Shown: piece by piece, positions 44,441-51,849 of the stretch
Position numbering within the stretch: the stretch's first letter is position 1
Layout of the letters: every line of letters starts with the position of its first letter
Origin: Streptomyces caeruleatus
GTDB lineage: Bacteria > Actinomycetota > Actinomycetes > Streptomycetales > Streptomycetaceae
Assembly: GCF_001514235.1 (NCBI RefSeq)
Contig: NZ_KQ948933.1
Location: forward strand, 1 to 64,000
Reading direction: 5' to 3'
Length of the DNA stretch: 64,000 nt
Program-made: the position numbers and the translations under genes
The notes under the pieces: generated by a model
Told to the model about the DNA's origin: nothing
The model's input: only the letters and a program-made list of their open reading frames with translations
Databases searched by the model: none

Positions 44441-45139
44441 TTAGAGCAGCGCGCGGAAGGGGTTGGAGTCCGCGAGCGGTTCCGACCGTTTCGGTTCGGT
44501 GGCAGGCTTCGGGGCCTGCTTCAGTTCGGGCCGGTAAGCGTCCAGGCGGACGACCGATGCGCGGTTCTGCTCACGCTCCGCGCTGGCCGGCATCGGCTCC
44601 GCAACCGTTCCTGTGGACTCACCGTTTTCGGAACTGTCACCGGGGAGTGAGAAAACGGTGGCCGGGCGGCCGGTCTTGCCCGACTGACAGTGCTTACGAG
44701 GGCGCCCGCGCTTTCGTGGAGCCTGCGAGGCGTATAGGGGTGCACGGCACCCGGTCCATTGGCACGCATCCGGGGGATGGTTCCGGCGCTCCACCGTGAA
44801 GCCGGAACCGTGCTCCGCGCCCACTGCCTCTGCTTCGGAAAGCAAGGCGATCAGTTCGCAATAGTGGTCGCGCTCCTCCGTGCCGGGGCGTTCCCTCATC
44901 AGGAAATGCAGGTCTCGACTGTGCAGATCCGGATCGAAGGTGGGAAGCGTCGCCACAATAGGAGCCCAACTCAAAGGAACCATCCCGGTGTACGCCGCTG
45001 CTATTCGGCCGAACTCCGTCTCTGCCCGTTCCGGCCATGTCTCCCATCTCTCGTCACCTGCCGCTTCCAGTAGCGCATCCGCACATTTCTCCAACTCGAC
45101 CTGTCCGCGTTCGCCTGAGGGCGGGATCGTCTTGGCCAC
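44441..45139 (-). CDS. hypothetical protein with zinc-ribbon/AT-hook-like segment
   Basis: A 232-residue protein. Residues 1-95 are helical with no known match. Residues about 125-155 have CQWTGCRAPL and RKRGRPRKHC; GRPR/K next to paired cysteines recalls both AT-hooks and the zinc ribbons found in Streptomyces plasmid proteins. The C-terminal part is Pro/Glu/Ser-rich. Start GTG 45139 follows AAGGA. It could be a DNA-binding protein of the element, perhaps a reduced replication or regulation factor, but that is inference. Confidence 0.65.
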   Translation of the reverse strand: MAKTIPPSGERGQVELEKCADALLEAAGDERWETWPERAETEFGRIAAAYTGMVPLSWAPIVATLPTFDPDLHSRDLHFLMRERPGTEERDHYCELIALLSEAEAVGAEHGSGFTVERRNHPPDACQWTGCRAPLYASQAPRKRGRPRKHCQSGKTGRPATVFSLPGDSSENGESTGTVAEPMPASAEREQNRASVVRLDAYRPELKQAPKPATEPKRSEPLADSNPFRALL

Positions 45140-45162
45140 TCAGTCCTTTCAGCAAACAAAAA

Positions 45163-45184
45163 GCCCCCGAATCGCCTCGGGGGC
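45163..45184 (-). terminator. terminator after the excisionase gene
   Basis: GCCCCCGA/TCGGGGGC stem; on the minus strand it is followed by GCTTTTTGTTTG. It follows the excisionase-like stop by 20 bp. Confidence 0.85.
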
Positions 45185-45203
45185 ATGCGCGTATCTGAGT
45201 TCT

Positions 45204-45371
45204 TCAGTTCTGGTCGTCCAGCCACTTTTCCAAGTCGGCCGGACGGCAGCGGAGCGACTGACCCACTTTCCGGAACGGGATCTGTTCGGCCTTCCAGTTC
45301 CCGCATACCCACGACCGGGGCTTGTTCAGGTAGTCGGCGACGTCGTCAACGGTCATCAGCTTCGTGCACAT
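45204..45371 (-). CDS. excisionase-like HTH protein (55 aa)
   Basis: A winged-helix DNA-binding protein of the MerR/excisionase type: LMTVDDVADYLNKPRSWV, then QIPFRKVGQSLRCRPADLEKWL, the standard order of helix, turn, helix and wing. Such proteins direct the integrase towards excision. Start ATG 45371 follows AGGGGGA. It is oriented against the integrase gene and separated from it by the regulator gene, unlike the xis-int pairs of pSAM2-type elements. Confidence 0.85.
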   Translation of the reverse strand: MCTKLMTVDDVADYLNKPRSWVCGNWKAEQIPFRKVGQSLRCRPADLEKWLDDQN

Positions 45372-45389
45372 AGGTCCCCCTAAAAGAAA

Positions 45390-45411
45390 AGCCCCCAGTT
45401 ACCTGGGGGCT
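45390..45411 (-). terminator. terminator after the regulator gene
   Basis: AGCCCCCAG/CTGGGGGCT stem with TTTTCTTTTA on the minus strand. Confidence 0.85.
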
Positions 45412-45441
45412 CATTAAGTACTGCTTCAGTATTAGCGGACG

Positions 45442-45993
45442 TCAGTCCTGGTCGTCATCAGAATTAACGAAGGACGCAAGGACCTCCGTGGCCTTCTCGG
45501 TAAGTTCACCGCCAGCCTTGCCCGCAACTGTGGTCAGGTAGCCCTCTCTTCGCGCGCGCTTGAGATGGTCCTTAACGGTCTCGGGGCGGCGGCCGATAAG
45601 TCGGGCCAGCCACGGAACAGGAGCCGGAGCACCCAGGTCGGCCATGGTCTTGTAGGTCGAAGCCAGCATGGCCAAGTACGGCTCTGACACACCTTCGTTG
45701 GTCAGCAACAGGCCCGCCGCCGACCCCGCTTCCTCGACCTTCGCCGTCACCTCCTCCATGCCCTGCTGAAGCTCAGGCGCCTTCTCTGCCAGCTTCATGG
45801 CCGCCGCAAGGTCGAGTCTCCGCAGGACAGTCGTGGAGATTCCACGCGCCACGTCACGCCCGGCGGAGCCTTCCGCCGCCTCGACAGTGATCCGCTGCGG
45901 CCCTCCGGTGATCGGCCCTGTCGGCCACCACATGCGGATCACCCAAGCCCCTTGCTTCTGGGTGATCTCGAACCCGCTCTCATTCGCTTCCAC
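45442..45993 (-). CDS. winged-helix regulator, candidate element repressor
   Basis: A 183-residue protein divergent from the integrase. The N-terminal part (about 1-60) is beta-rich (WVIRMWWPTGPITGG), a middle helix region follows, and residues about 125-175 form a helix-turn-helix (VPWLARLIGRRPETVKDHLKRARREGYLTTV) like those of plasmid and phage regulators. Start GTG 45993 is the first that avoids the operator palindrome upstream. It likely represses its own and the integrase promoters. Confidence 0.7.
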   Translation of the reverse strand: MEANESGFEITQKQGAWVIRMWWPTGPITGGPQRITVEAAEGSAGRDVARGISTTVLRRLDLAAAMKLAEKAPELQQGMEEVTAKVEEAGSAAGLLLTNEGVSEPYLAMLASTYKTMADLGAPAPVPWLARLIGRRPETVKDHLKRARREGYLTTVAGKAGGELTEKATEVLASFVNSDDDQD

Positions 45994-46009
45994 AGTTCCG
46001 AACGTACCA

Positions 46010-46046
46010 CACAGGGTGAGCCACCCTGTGTTGACAACCCAGGGTG
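46010..46046. promoter_or_regulatory. palindromic operator between regulator and integrase
   Basis: CACAGGGTG-N3-CACCCTGTG (46010-46030) is a perfect inverted repeat. A further CAGGGTG half-site lies at 46040-46046, and TTGACA (46031-46036) sits between them. This is an excellent candidate site for the divergent regulator. Confidence 0.7.
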
Positions 46047-46128
46047 GGCCATGCGAAAACTTGATCACGCCGGACAACCGGCACGACGCCGGGCCGTCCG
46101 TGCGTCATCGACGGAGGGGGCTGCCTCA

Positions 46129-47304
46129 GTGGCAAGGGCATGGGTCGCACGGTCCAAGGACGACCCGAAGAAGTGGACGACGTTTTGGTACGACCCGGAC
46201 GGCAAGCAGCGACAGAAGACGTTCGAGACCAAGAAGCGGGCTGATGACCAGCGCAAGCGCAAGGAGCAGGAACTCGACGCCGGGACCTACTTGGACGACC
46301 GCTTGGGCAAGCAGCCCGTGACGGCCGTGTGGGAGCAGTGGACGAATCAAAGGAAGCTGGAGAACAGCACCAAGAAGCAGTACCGGTCGATCCTCAACAC
46401 GACCATTGAGCCGTTCTTCAAGGCCCGTTCCATCGTGTCTCTGAAGGTCGCTGACGTTGAGCAGTGGCTCTTGTGGATGGAGCAGGATCGGAAGCTCTCC
46501 GCCCGCACGCGGCGTCAGCGGTTCTCGTTCTTCTCCGGGATGATGGACTGGGCTGTTGCCAACGAGATCATCGGCCGGAACCCGTGCAAGAAGGTCAAGG
46601 GCGCGGGCAGCCGCGCCAAGGAGATCCGGGAGCACAAGAGCACCGCCCGGCGACTCACGACGCGGGAAGTCCTGGCGATGCTCGATGCCGCTCCTCCGCG
46701 ATACCGAGCGATGCTGTGGCTCATGGCCGGGTGTGGCCTGCGGCTGGGTGAGGCCATGGCGGTATCCCGCGACCAGATCGACTTCAAGGCCGAGACGCTT
46801 CGCGTCGACTTCCAGATTGCGGAGGACGGAGATACCGAGTCGGGGAAGAACAGTGCGATCCAGCGTCGGCACATCAAGGCTCGTGACGAAGGCGAGCCAG
46901 GGCGTACCGTTCCCCTCCCGCCGAACGTCGCCTTCGAGCTTCGGCGGCACATCAAGAACCACGGCGTATGGGGGCCGGAACGGCTTCTCTTCCCCAATGT
47001 GACGCGTACTGGCTACCTCTACGCGTCGTACTTCTACCCGAAGATCTGGATGGAGGCTCTGGGCAAGGGGCAGGTGAAGTACTGCAAGGCTCACTCACTC
47101 CGGCACTACTACGGGTCGCGGCTGCTGTACGCCGGAGTCCCCGAGAACGACGTGGCCGACTGGATGGGCCACAGCAGTACGGACGTAATGAGGGAGCACT
47201 ACCACTACATCTTCGAAGGGGCCGAGCAGCGCGGCCGGGCCGCCATCGCAACGATGCTGACGCCCGGCGCCGACGACCCTACGGAGGCGTCAGAGGTTGC
47301 CTGA
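46129..47304 (+). CDS. tyrosine recombinase/integrase
   Basis: A 391-residue site-specific recombinase. The N-terminal part has an AP2-like arm-binding segment (TTFWYDPDGKQRQKTF) and a core-binding SAM-like domain (VWEQWTNQRKLENSTKKQY). Catalytic residues: Arg205 in GCGLRLGEA, His322 and Arg325 in HSLRHYY, His348 in MGHSS and Tyr358 in REHYHYI. Start GTG 46129 has GGAGGGGG eight bases upstream. It lies 240 bp from attR, the usual place for an element integrase. Confidence 0.95.
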   Translation: MARAWVARSKDDPKKWTTFWYDPDGKQRQKTFETKKRADDQRKRKEQELDAGTYLDDRLGKQPVTAVWEQWTNQRKLENSTKKQYRSILNTTIEPFFKARSIVSLKVADVEQWLLWMEQDRKLSARTRRQRFSFFSGMMDWAVANEIIGRNPCKKVKGAGSRAKEIREHKSTARRLTTREVLAMLDAAPPRYRAMLWLMAGCGLRLGEAMAVSRDQIDFKAETLRVDFQIAEDGDTESGKNSAIQRRHIKARDEGEPGRTVPLPPNVAFELRRHIKNHGVWGPERLLFPNVTRTGYLYASYFYPKIWMEALGKGQVKYCKAHSLRHYYGSRLLYAGVPENDVADWMGHSSTDVMREHYHYIFEGAEQRGRAAIATMLTPGADDPTEASEVA

Positions 47305-47314
47305 CCCGCATACG

Positions 47315-47351
47315 ACAACAGCCCCCGGCATCACGCCGGGGGCTGCGTTGT
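47315..47351. terminator. terminator between integrase and acyl-CoA dehydrogenase genes
   Basis: ACAACAGCCCCCGGC with GCCGGGGGCTGCGTTGT, then TTTG. It closely resembles the chromosomal terminator at 40951-40983, including flanking TACGAC and GTGCAGG. Confidence 0.85.
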
Positions 47352-47503
47352 TTGTGCAGGTCAGTGGCCGTTTCCAGCCCGACATCCGCCCAGGATTCCC
47401 CCAGCATGACGCCCAGGAACGGCCCTGATCAGGCCGCAACGGACGGAAAGCCCAGGACGCCCATGCGGACCCTCGAAACCGCCCCTGACCTGCAAAAACC
47501 CCC

Positions 47504-48661
47504 CTAGGGAAGGTTCCTTGCCATCACGATCCGCTGAACTTGGTTCGTGCCCTCATAAATCTGCGTGATCTTGGCGTCGCGCATCATGCGCTCGACCGGG
47601 TAGTCACGGGTGTAGCCGTAGCCGCCGAGGAGCTGGACGGCGTCCGTGGTGACCTCCATGGCCACGTCCGAGGCGAAGCACTTGGCGGCGGCGCCCTGGT
47701 AGGTGAGGTCGGCGTCGCCGCGCTGGGAGGCGGCGGCGGCCTGGTAGGTCAGGGCGCGGGCGGCGGAGATCTTCATCGCCATGTCGGCGAGCATGAACTG
47801 GATGCCCTGGAAGTCGGCGATCGGCTTGCCGAACTGCTTGCGCTCCTGGACATAGCCCTTGGCGTAGTCGAGGGCGCCCTGGGCGATGCCGAGGGCCTGG
47901 GCGGCGATGGTGATGCGGGTGTGGTCGAGCGTCTGCATCGCCGTGGCGAAGCCGGTGCCCTCCTCGCCGATCATGCGGTCCGCGGGGATGCGAACGTTGT
48001 CCAGGTAGACCTCGCGGGTCGGGGAGCCCTTGATGCCGAGCTTCTTCTCGGGGGCGCCGAAGGAGACGCCCTCGTCGGACTTCTCGACGACGAAGGCCGA
48101 TATGCCCTTGGAGCGCTTGGCGGGGTCGGTGACCGCCATCACCGTGTAGTAGTCGGAGACGCCGGCGTTGGTGATCCAGCGCTTCACGCCGTTCAGGACG
48201 TAGTGGTCGCCGTCGCGGACCGCCTTCGTCTTCATGCCGGCGGCGTCGGAGCCCGCGTCCGGCTCGGAGAGGCAGTACGAGAACATGCCGTCGCCCTTGG
48301 CCAGCGGGGTCATGTACCGCTTCTTGAGGTCCTCGGAGCCGGAGAGGATCACCGGGAGCGAGCCCAGCTTGTTCACCGCGGGGATCAGGGAGGAGGACGC
48401 GCAGACGCGGGCCACCTCCTCGATCACGATCACCGTGGCGAGGGCGTCCGCGCCCGCGCCGCCGTACTCCTCGGGCACGTGCACCGCGTGCAGGTCGTTC
48501 GCGACCAGCGCGTCCAGCGCCTCCTGCGGGAAGCGGGCGTCCTCGTCGACCGCGGCGGCGTACGGCGCGATCTTCGCCTCGGCCAGCGAGCGGATGGCGT
48601 CACGGAGCATGTCGTGCTCCTCGGACGGGCGGTACAGGTCGAAGTCAGCCGATCCGGCCAA
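47504..48661 (-). CDS. acyl-CoA dehydrogenase
   Basis: An FAD enzyme that introduces the alpha-beta double bond into acyl-CoA. The 385-residue protein has YCLSEPDAGSDAAG, the GGYGYTRDYPVERMMRDAKI region, and the catalytic Glu370 in QIYEGTNQVQR. The position before purE/purK matches mycobacterial FadE25. The last 20 codons come from the integrated element and restore the protein exactly. Start TTG 48661 (MAGSADFDLYRP) is set by family similarity. Confidence 0.95.
   Translation of the reverse strand: MAGSADFDLYRPSEEHDMLRDAIRSLAEAKIAPYAAAVDEDARFPQEALDALVANDLHAVHVPEEYGGAGADALATVIVIEEVARVCASSSLIPAVNKLGSLPVILSGSEDLKKRYMTPLAKGDGMFSYCLSEPDAGSDAAGMKTKAVRDGDHYVLNGVKRWITNAGVSDYYTVMAVTDPAKRSKGISAFVVEKSDEGVSFGAPEKKLGIKGSPTREVYLDNVRIPADRMIGEEGTGFATAMQTLDHTRITIAAQALGIAQGALDYAKGYVQERKQFGKPIADFQGIQFMLADMAMKISAARALTYQAAAASQRGDADLTYQGAAAKCFASDVAMEVTTDAVQLLGGYGYTRDYPVERMMRDAKITQIYEGTNQVQRIVMARNLP
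47541..47565. repeat. attR core
   Basis: A 25-bp sequence identical to 41051-41075, within the codons of the acyl-CoA dehydrogenase catalytic motif. Confidence 0.9.
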
Positions 48662-48850
48662 GGTCTCTCACGCTCCAAGGACGCTGGTTACAAGTGCGGT
48701 GCTGGCGCTAATTACCGTTAAGTAACTCAAATTTTAGAGGTCGGCTCACGGGACGGGTACGTGAGCTTGGCGACAGCTGGGAAGTTGCCCTTCAGAGCCT
48801 CCGACTATGCTCGGGCGCGCACCTCCCCCGTACCCCTTTCTGGAGTCCCC

Positions 48851-50194
48851 ATGGCCCTCAAGATCACCGTGATCGGCACCGGCTATCTCGGCGCGACGCA
48901 CGCCGCGGCCATGGCCGAGCTCGGCTTCGAGGTGCTGGGGCTCGATGTCGTGCCCGAGAAGATCGAGATGCTGCGGCGCGGCGAGGTCCCGATGTACGAG
49001 CCGGGGCTTGAGGAGTTGCTGCGCAAGCACGTCGCCGGGATCGAGGGGTCGACCGGGCGGCTGCGGTTCACGATGGACTGGGCCGAGGTCGGGGAGTTCG
49101 GCGATGTGCACTTCGTGTGCGTGAACACGCCCCAGCGGCACGGCGAGTACGCCTGTGACATGTCGTACGTCGACGCCGCCTTCGCCTCCCTCGCCCCGCA
49201 TCTGAGGAACGCCGCCCTCGTCGTCGGCAAGTCCACCGTCCCCGTCGGCTCCGCCGACCGCCTCGCCGCCTACCTGGCCGAGCACGCGCCGGCCGGTGAG
49301 GACGCCGAGCTGGCCTGGAACCCGGAGTTCCTGCGCGAGGGCTTCGCCGTCCAGGACACGCTGCACCCGGACCGGATCGTGGTCGGTGTGCGCAGCGAGC
49401 GGGCCGAGAAGCTGCTGCGCGAGGTGTACACGACGCCGATCGCCGACGGCTCCCCGTTCGTCGTCACGGACTTCCCCACCGCCGAGCTGGTGAAGACCTC
49501 CGCCAACTCCTTCCTCGCCACCAAGATCTCCTTCATCAACGCGATGGCGGAGGTGTGCGAGGCCGCCGACGGCGATGTCGCCAAGCTGGCGGAGGCCATC
49601 GGGTACGACGACCGGATCGGGAAGAAGTTCCTGCGCGCCGGGATCGGGTTCGGCGGCGGGTGTCTGCCCAAGGACATCCGCGCGTTCATGGCCCGCGCCG
49701 GTGAGCTGGGCGCCGACCAGGCGCTGACCTTCCTGCGCGAGATCGACTCGATCAACATGCGCCAGCGTGGCCAGATGGTGGAGCTCGCCCGGCAGGCGCT
49801 GGGCGGCGGGCCCTTCCTGGGCAAGCGGGTCGCGGTGCTCGGCGCGACCTTCAAGCCCGACTCGGACGACGTACGGGACTCGCCCGCGCTGAACGTCGCC
49901 GGGCAGATCCACCTCCAGGGCGGCCAGGTCACCGTGTACGACCCCAAGGGCATGGACAACGCCCGCCGTCTCTTCCCGACCCTCGGCTACGCCGACAGCG
50001 CGATCGAGGCGGTGCGAGGCGCCGACGTCGTCCTGCACCTCACGGAGTGGCGGGAGTTCCGCGAGCTGGACCCGGCGGCGCTCGGCGAGGTGGCGGCGGA
50101 CCGGGTGATCCTGGACGGCCGCAACGCCCTCGACCCGGCCCTGTGGCGGAAGGCCGGCTGGAGCTACCGGGCGATGGGGCGGCCGACGGCCTAG
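48851..50194 (+). CDS. UDP-glucose/GDP-mannose dehydrogenase family enzyme
   Basis: Oxidises a nucleotide sugar to its uronic acid with two NAD. The 447-residue protein has the N-terminal NAD site VIGTGYLGATHAAAMAELG, the central ELVKTSANSFLATKISFIN helix, the catalytic Cys271 in GFGGGCLPKDIRAF, and the C-terminal domain with GATFKPDSDDVRDSPAL. The substrate could be UDP-glucose, which would give UDP-glucuronate. Start ATG 48851 follows TGGAG. It is divergent from the acyl-CoA dehydrogenase gene. Confidence 0.93.
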   Translation: MALKITVIGTGYLGATHAAAMAELGFEVLGLDVVPEKIEMLRRGEVPMYEPGLEELLRKHVAGIEGSTGRLRFTMDWAEVGEFGDVHFVCVNTPQRHGEYACDMSYVDAAFASLAPHLRNAALVVGKSTVPVGSADRLAAYLAEHAPAGEDAELAWNPEFLREGFAVQDTLHPDRIVVGVRSERAEKLLREVYTTPIADGSPFVVTDFPTAELVKTSANSFLATKISFINAMAEVCEAADGDVAKLAEAIGYDDRIGKKFLRAGIGFGGGCLPKDIRAFMARAGELGADQALTFLREIDSINMRQRGQMVELARQALGGGPFLGKRVAVLGATFKPDSDDVRDSPALNVAGQIHLQGGQVTVYDPKGMDNARRLFPTLGYADSAIEAVRGADVVLHLTEWREFRELDPAALGEVAADRVILDGRNALDPALWRKAGWSYRAMGRPTA

Positions 50195-50204
50195 GGCCGC
50201 ACGA

Positions 50205-50250
50205 CCGGTCCGGCGTCCGGTCCGGCGTCCGGCCCGGCGTCCGGCCCGGT
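50205..50250. repeat. 12-bp tandem repeat
   Basis: Four units of CCGGTCCGGCGT or CCGGCCCGGCGT directly after the dehydrogenase stop codon. Confidence 0.75.
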
Positions 50251-50268
50251 AGGGACAGTGACGCGAGG

Positions 50269-50307
50269 ACGCCGTTTCGGCCGAGGCTCAGTCGGCCGAA
50301 ACGGCGT
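50269..50307. terminator. strong bidirectional terminator
   Basis: A perfect 16-bp stem (50269-50284 with 50292-50307, ACGCCGTTTCGGCCGA and its complement) and a 7-nt loop, between convergent genes. Confidence 0.85.
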
Positions 50308-50396
50308 CTTGTCGCATTCTGCCCCACACCGGCCGCCCGGCGCCGGGTGAATCTTCAACAACCTTTCGAAATGGCCGACTCGCTCGGCCCACAGGG

Positions 50397-50897
50397 CTAC
50401 TTGGCGCGATAGCGCCGCATCTTCGCGCGCGCCCCGCACACCTGCATCGAGCACCAGCGGCCGCGCCCCGCCGGACTGCGGTCGTAGTAGGCCCAGTGGC
50501 AGTCGACCGCCTCGCAGGCCTTCAGCCGGGTCCAGGTGTCCTCGACGAGGGCCTGGGCAAGGGCGGCCGCCACGCGGGAGAGCAGCGGGCCCTCCTGGGC
50601 CGGGGCGAGGGTGGCCGAACCGTCGGCGCTGTCGACCGCCACCACCAGCGGGCTCGCCGTCAGCAGCTCGCCGAGCGGGGTCACCGTGCGGTGCGGGGGA
50701 TGACCCGCGTGGGCGAGCAGAGCCACGCGCAGCGACTCCCGCAGCTCGCGGGCGCCGGGCACGTCCTCCTCGGCCAGCCCGAAGCGCGCCCGGCCGTCCG
50801 CCGTGTCCAGCGCGTCGGCGCCCGACTCGATGTCCAGCGTGTTGACCAGTGACTGGACCAGCTCCAGGCCCCCGGGCGCGGGCGATCTCTCACTCAT
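50397..50897 (-). CDS. CGNR zinc-finger regulator
   Basis: A 166-residue DNA-binding protein of the ABATE/CGNR type. The N-terminal helical ABATE-like domain (LVQSLVNTLDIESGADAL) is followed by a C-terminal zinc finger with CEAVDCHWAYYD and WCSMQVCGARAKMRRYR, in which the four Cys bind zinc. The CSMQVCGAR segment stands for CSMxxCGNR. It is divergent from two VOC genes across a region with repeated GGTWACC sites, and so probably controls them and itself. Confidence 0.88.
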   Translation of the reverse strand: MSERSPAPGGLELVQSLVNTLDIESGADALDTADGRARFGLAEEDVPGARELRESLRVALLAHAGHPPHRTVTPLGELLTASPLVVAVDSADGSATLAPAQEGPLLSRVAAALAQALVEDTWTRLKACEAVDCHWAYYDRSPAGRGRWCSMQVCGARAKMRRYRAK

Positions 50898-50936
50898 GCT
50901 CGAACGCTATCCCTCCATGCCCGAATCCCCTTGCGA

Positions 50937-51000
50937 GGTTACCGCCAATACGGGAGCATGAGGTAACCGCGTTACCTGTTGAGGAAGAGAACAGGTAACC
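50937..51000. promoter_or_regulatory. repeated GGTAACC sites between the CGNR and VOC genes
   Basis: GGTTACC at 50937-50943, a perfect 15-bp palindrome GGTAAC-CGC-GTTACC at 50962-50976, and GGTAACC at 50994-51000. Their place between a regulator and its divergent neighbours makes them strong operator candidates. Confidence 0.65.
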
Positions 51001-51020
51001 AAGACTTCAAGGAGGAAGTC

Positions 51021-51380
51021 ATGGCCATCGCTTCACTGGGCGCCGTCGTCCTGGACTGTCCCGACCCGCGCGCCCTCGCGGCCTTCTACGCGCGCGTGCT
51101 CGGCGGCAGCGTCGAGGGAGAGGGGGACTGGCTGGACCTGAAGGTGCCCGGCGGCCCGACGCTGGCGTTCCAGGCCGCCCCCGGTCACGTACCGCCGCGG
51201 TGGCCCGCGCCCGAGCACTCGCAGCAGTTCCATCTGGACGTGACGGTCGAGGACCTGGACACGGCCGAGAAGGAGGTGCTGGCGCTGGGGGCGAAGCCGC
51301 TGGACACCGAGGACCGTTCGCGGACCTTCCGGGTTTACGCGGACCCGGCAGGGCACCCGTTCTGCCTGTGCGCCTGCTGA
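51021..51380 (+). CDS. VOC family protein 1 (glyoxalase-like)
   Basis: A 119-residue vicinal-oxygen-chelate fold protein: GAVVLDCPDPRALAAFYARVL at the N-terminus and FRVYADPAGHPFCLC at the end. Family members are metal enzymes or ligand-binding resistance proteins; the substrate here is unknown. Start ATG 51021 follows AAGGAGGAAG. It is 45% or so similar by eye to the next gene, a tandem duplicate. Confidence 0.87.
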   Translation: MAIASLGAVVLDCPDPRALAAFYARVLGGSVEGEGDWLDLKVPGGPTLAFQAAPGHVPPRWPAPEHSQQFHLDVTVEDLDTAEKEVLALGAKPLDTEDRSRTFRVYADPAGHPFCLCAC

Positions 51381-51452
51381 TCCGACCGCACCTGCCGATC
51401 GCGCCCTGATTCCAGATCGCTGATCCCTGATCCCTGATCCCGGGAGGAACCC

Positions 51453-51833
51453 ATGGCTCCAGCGGCTCGTCTGCGTTCCGTCGTCATCGACTGCCCCGAC
51501 CCGCGCGCCCTCGCCCGCTTCTACGCCGGCGTCGGCGGCGGCACACCCGAGGACGACGACCCCGACTGGGTCGTCCTCCGGCTCCCCGGCGGGCCACGGC
51601 TCGCCTTCCAGCCGACGCCCGGCCTCACCCCGCCGGAGTGGCCGCGGGCCGATCGCAACTCCCAGCAGTTCCATCTCGACTTCGACGCCGGGGCCACCTG
51701 GGAGGAGGTCGAGGCCGCCCAGGAGAAGGTGCTGGGGCTGGGGGCGCGGTTGCTGCACGCGGAGGACAAGGACGACTTCCGGGTCTACGCCGACCCGGCG
51801 GGGCATCCGTTCTGCCTCTGCCGGATCGAGTAG
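51453..51833 (+). CDS. VOC family protein 2 (glyoxalase-like)
   Basis: A 126-residue paralogue of the gene before it, with SVVIDCPDPRALARFYAGV, HLDFDAGATWEEVEAAQ and FRVYADPAGHPFCLC. Start ATG 51453 follows GGGAGG. The 72-bp spacer contains three TGATCCC repeats. It is probably cotranscribed with VOC protein 1 and controlled by the CGNR protein. Confidence 0.87.
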   Translation: MAPAARLRSVVIDCPDPRALARFYAGVGGGTPEDDDPDWVVLRLPGGPRLAFQPTPGLTPPEWPRADRNSQQFHLDFDAGATWEEVEAAQEKVLGLGARLLHAEDKDDFRVYADPAGHPFCLCRIE

Positions 51834-51849
51834 CCGTGAACGCGGCCCG

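Larger units (their letters stand above)
41051..47565. mobile_element. 6.5-kb integrative element in an acyl-CoA dehydrogenase gene
   Basis: Bounded by a perfect 25-bp direct repeat (41051-41075 and 47541-47565). It carries a tyrosine integrase next to the right end, an excisionase-like gene, a regulator, and small regulatory or unknown genes. Its base composition looks less GC-rich than the flanks. No replication initiator, FtsK/TraB-like transfer protein or phage structural gene is visible, so it is either a decayed actinobacterial integrative element or a mobilisable satellite. Confidence 0.9.

Noticed and set aside
41076..47540. Complete pSAM2-type conjugative element
   Set aside because: No Rep, no FtsK/TraB-like ATPase and no spread genes could be recognised.
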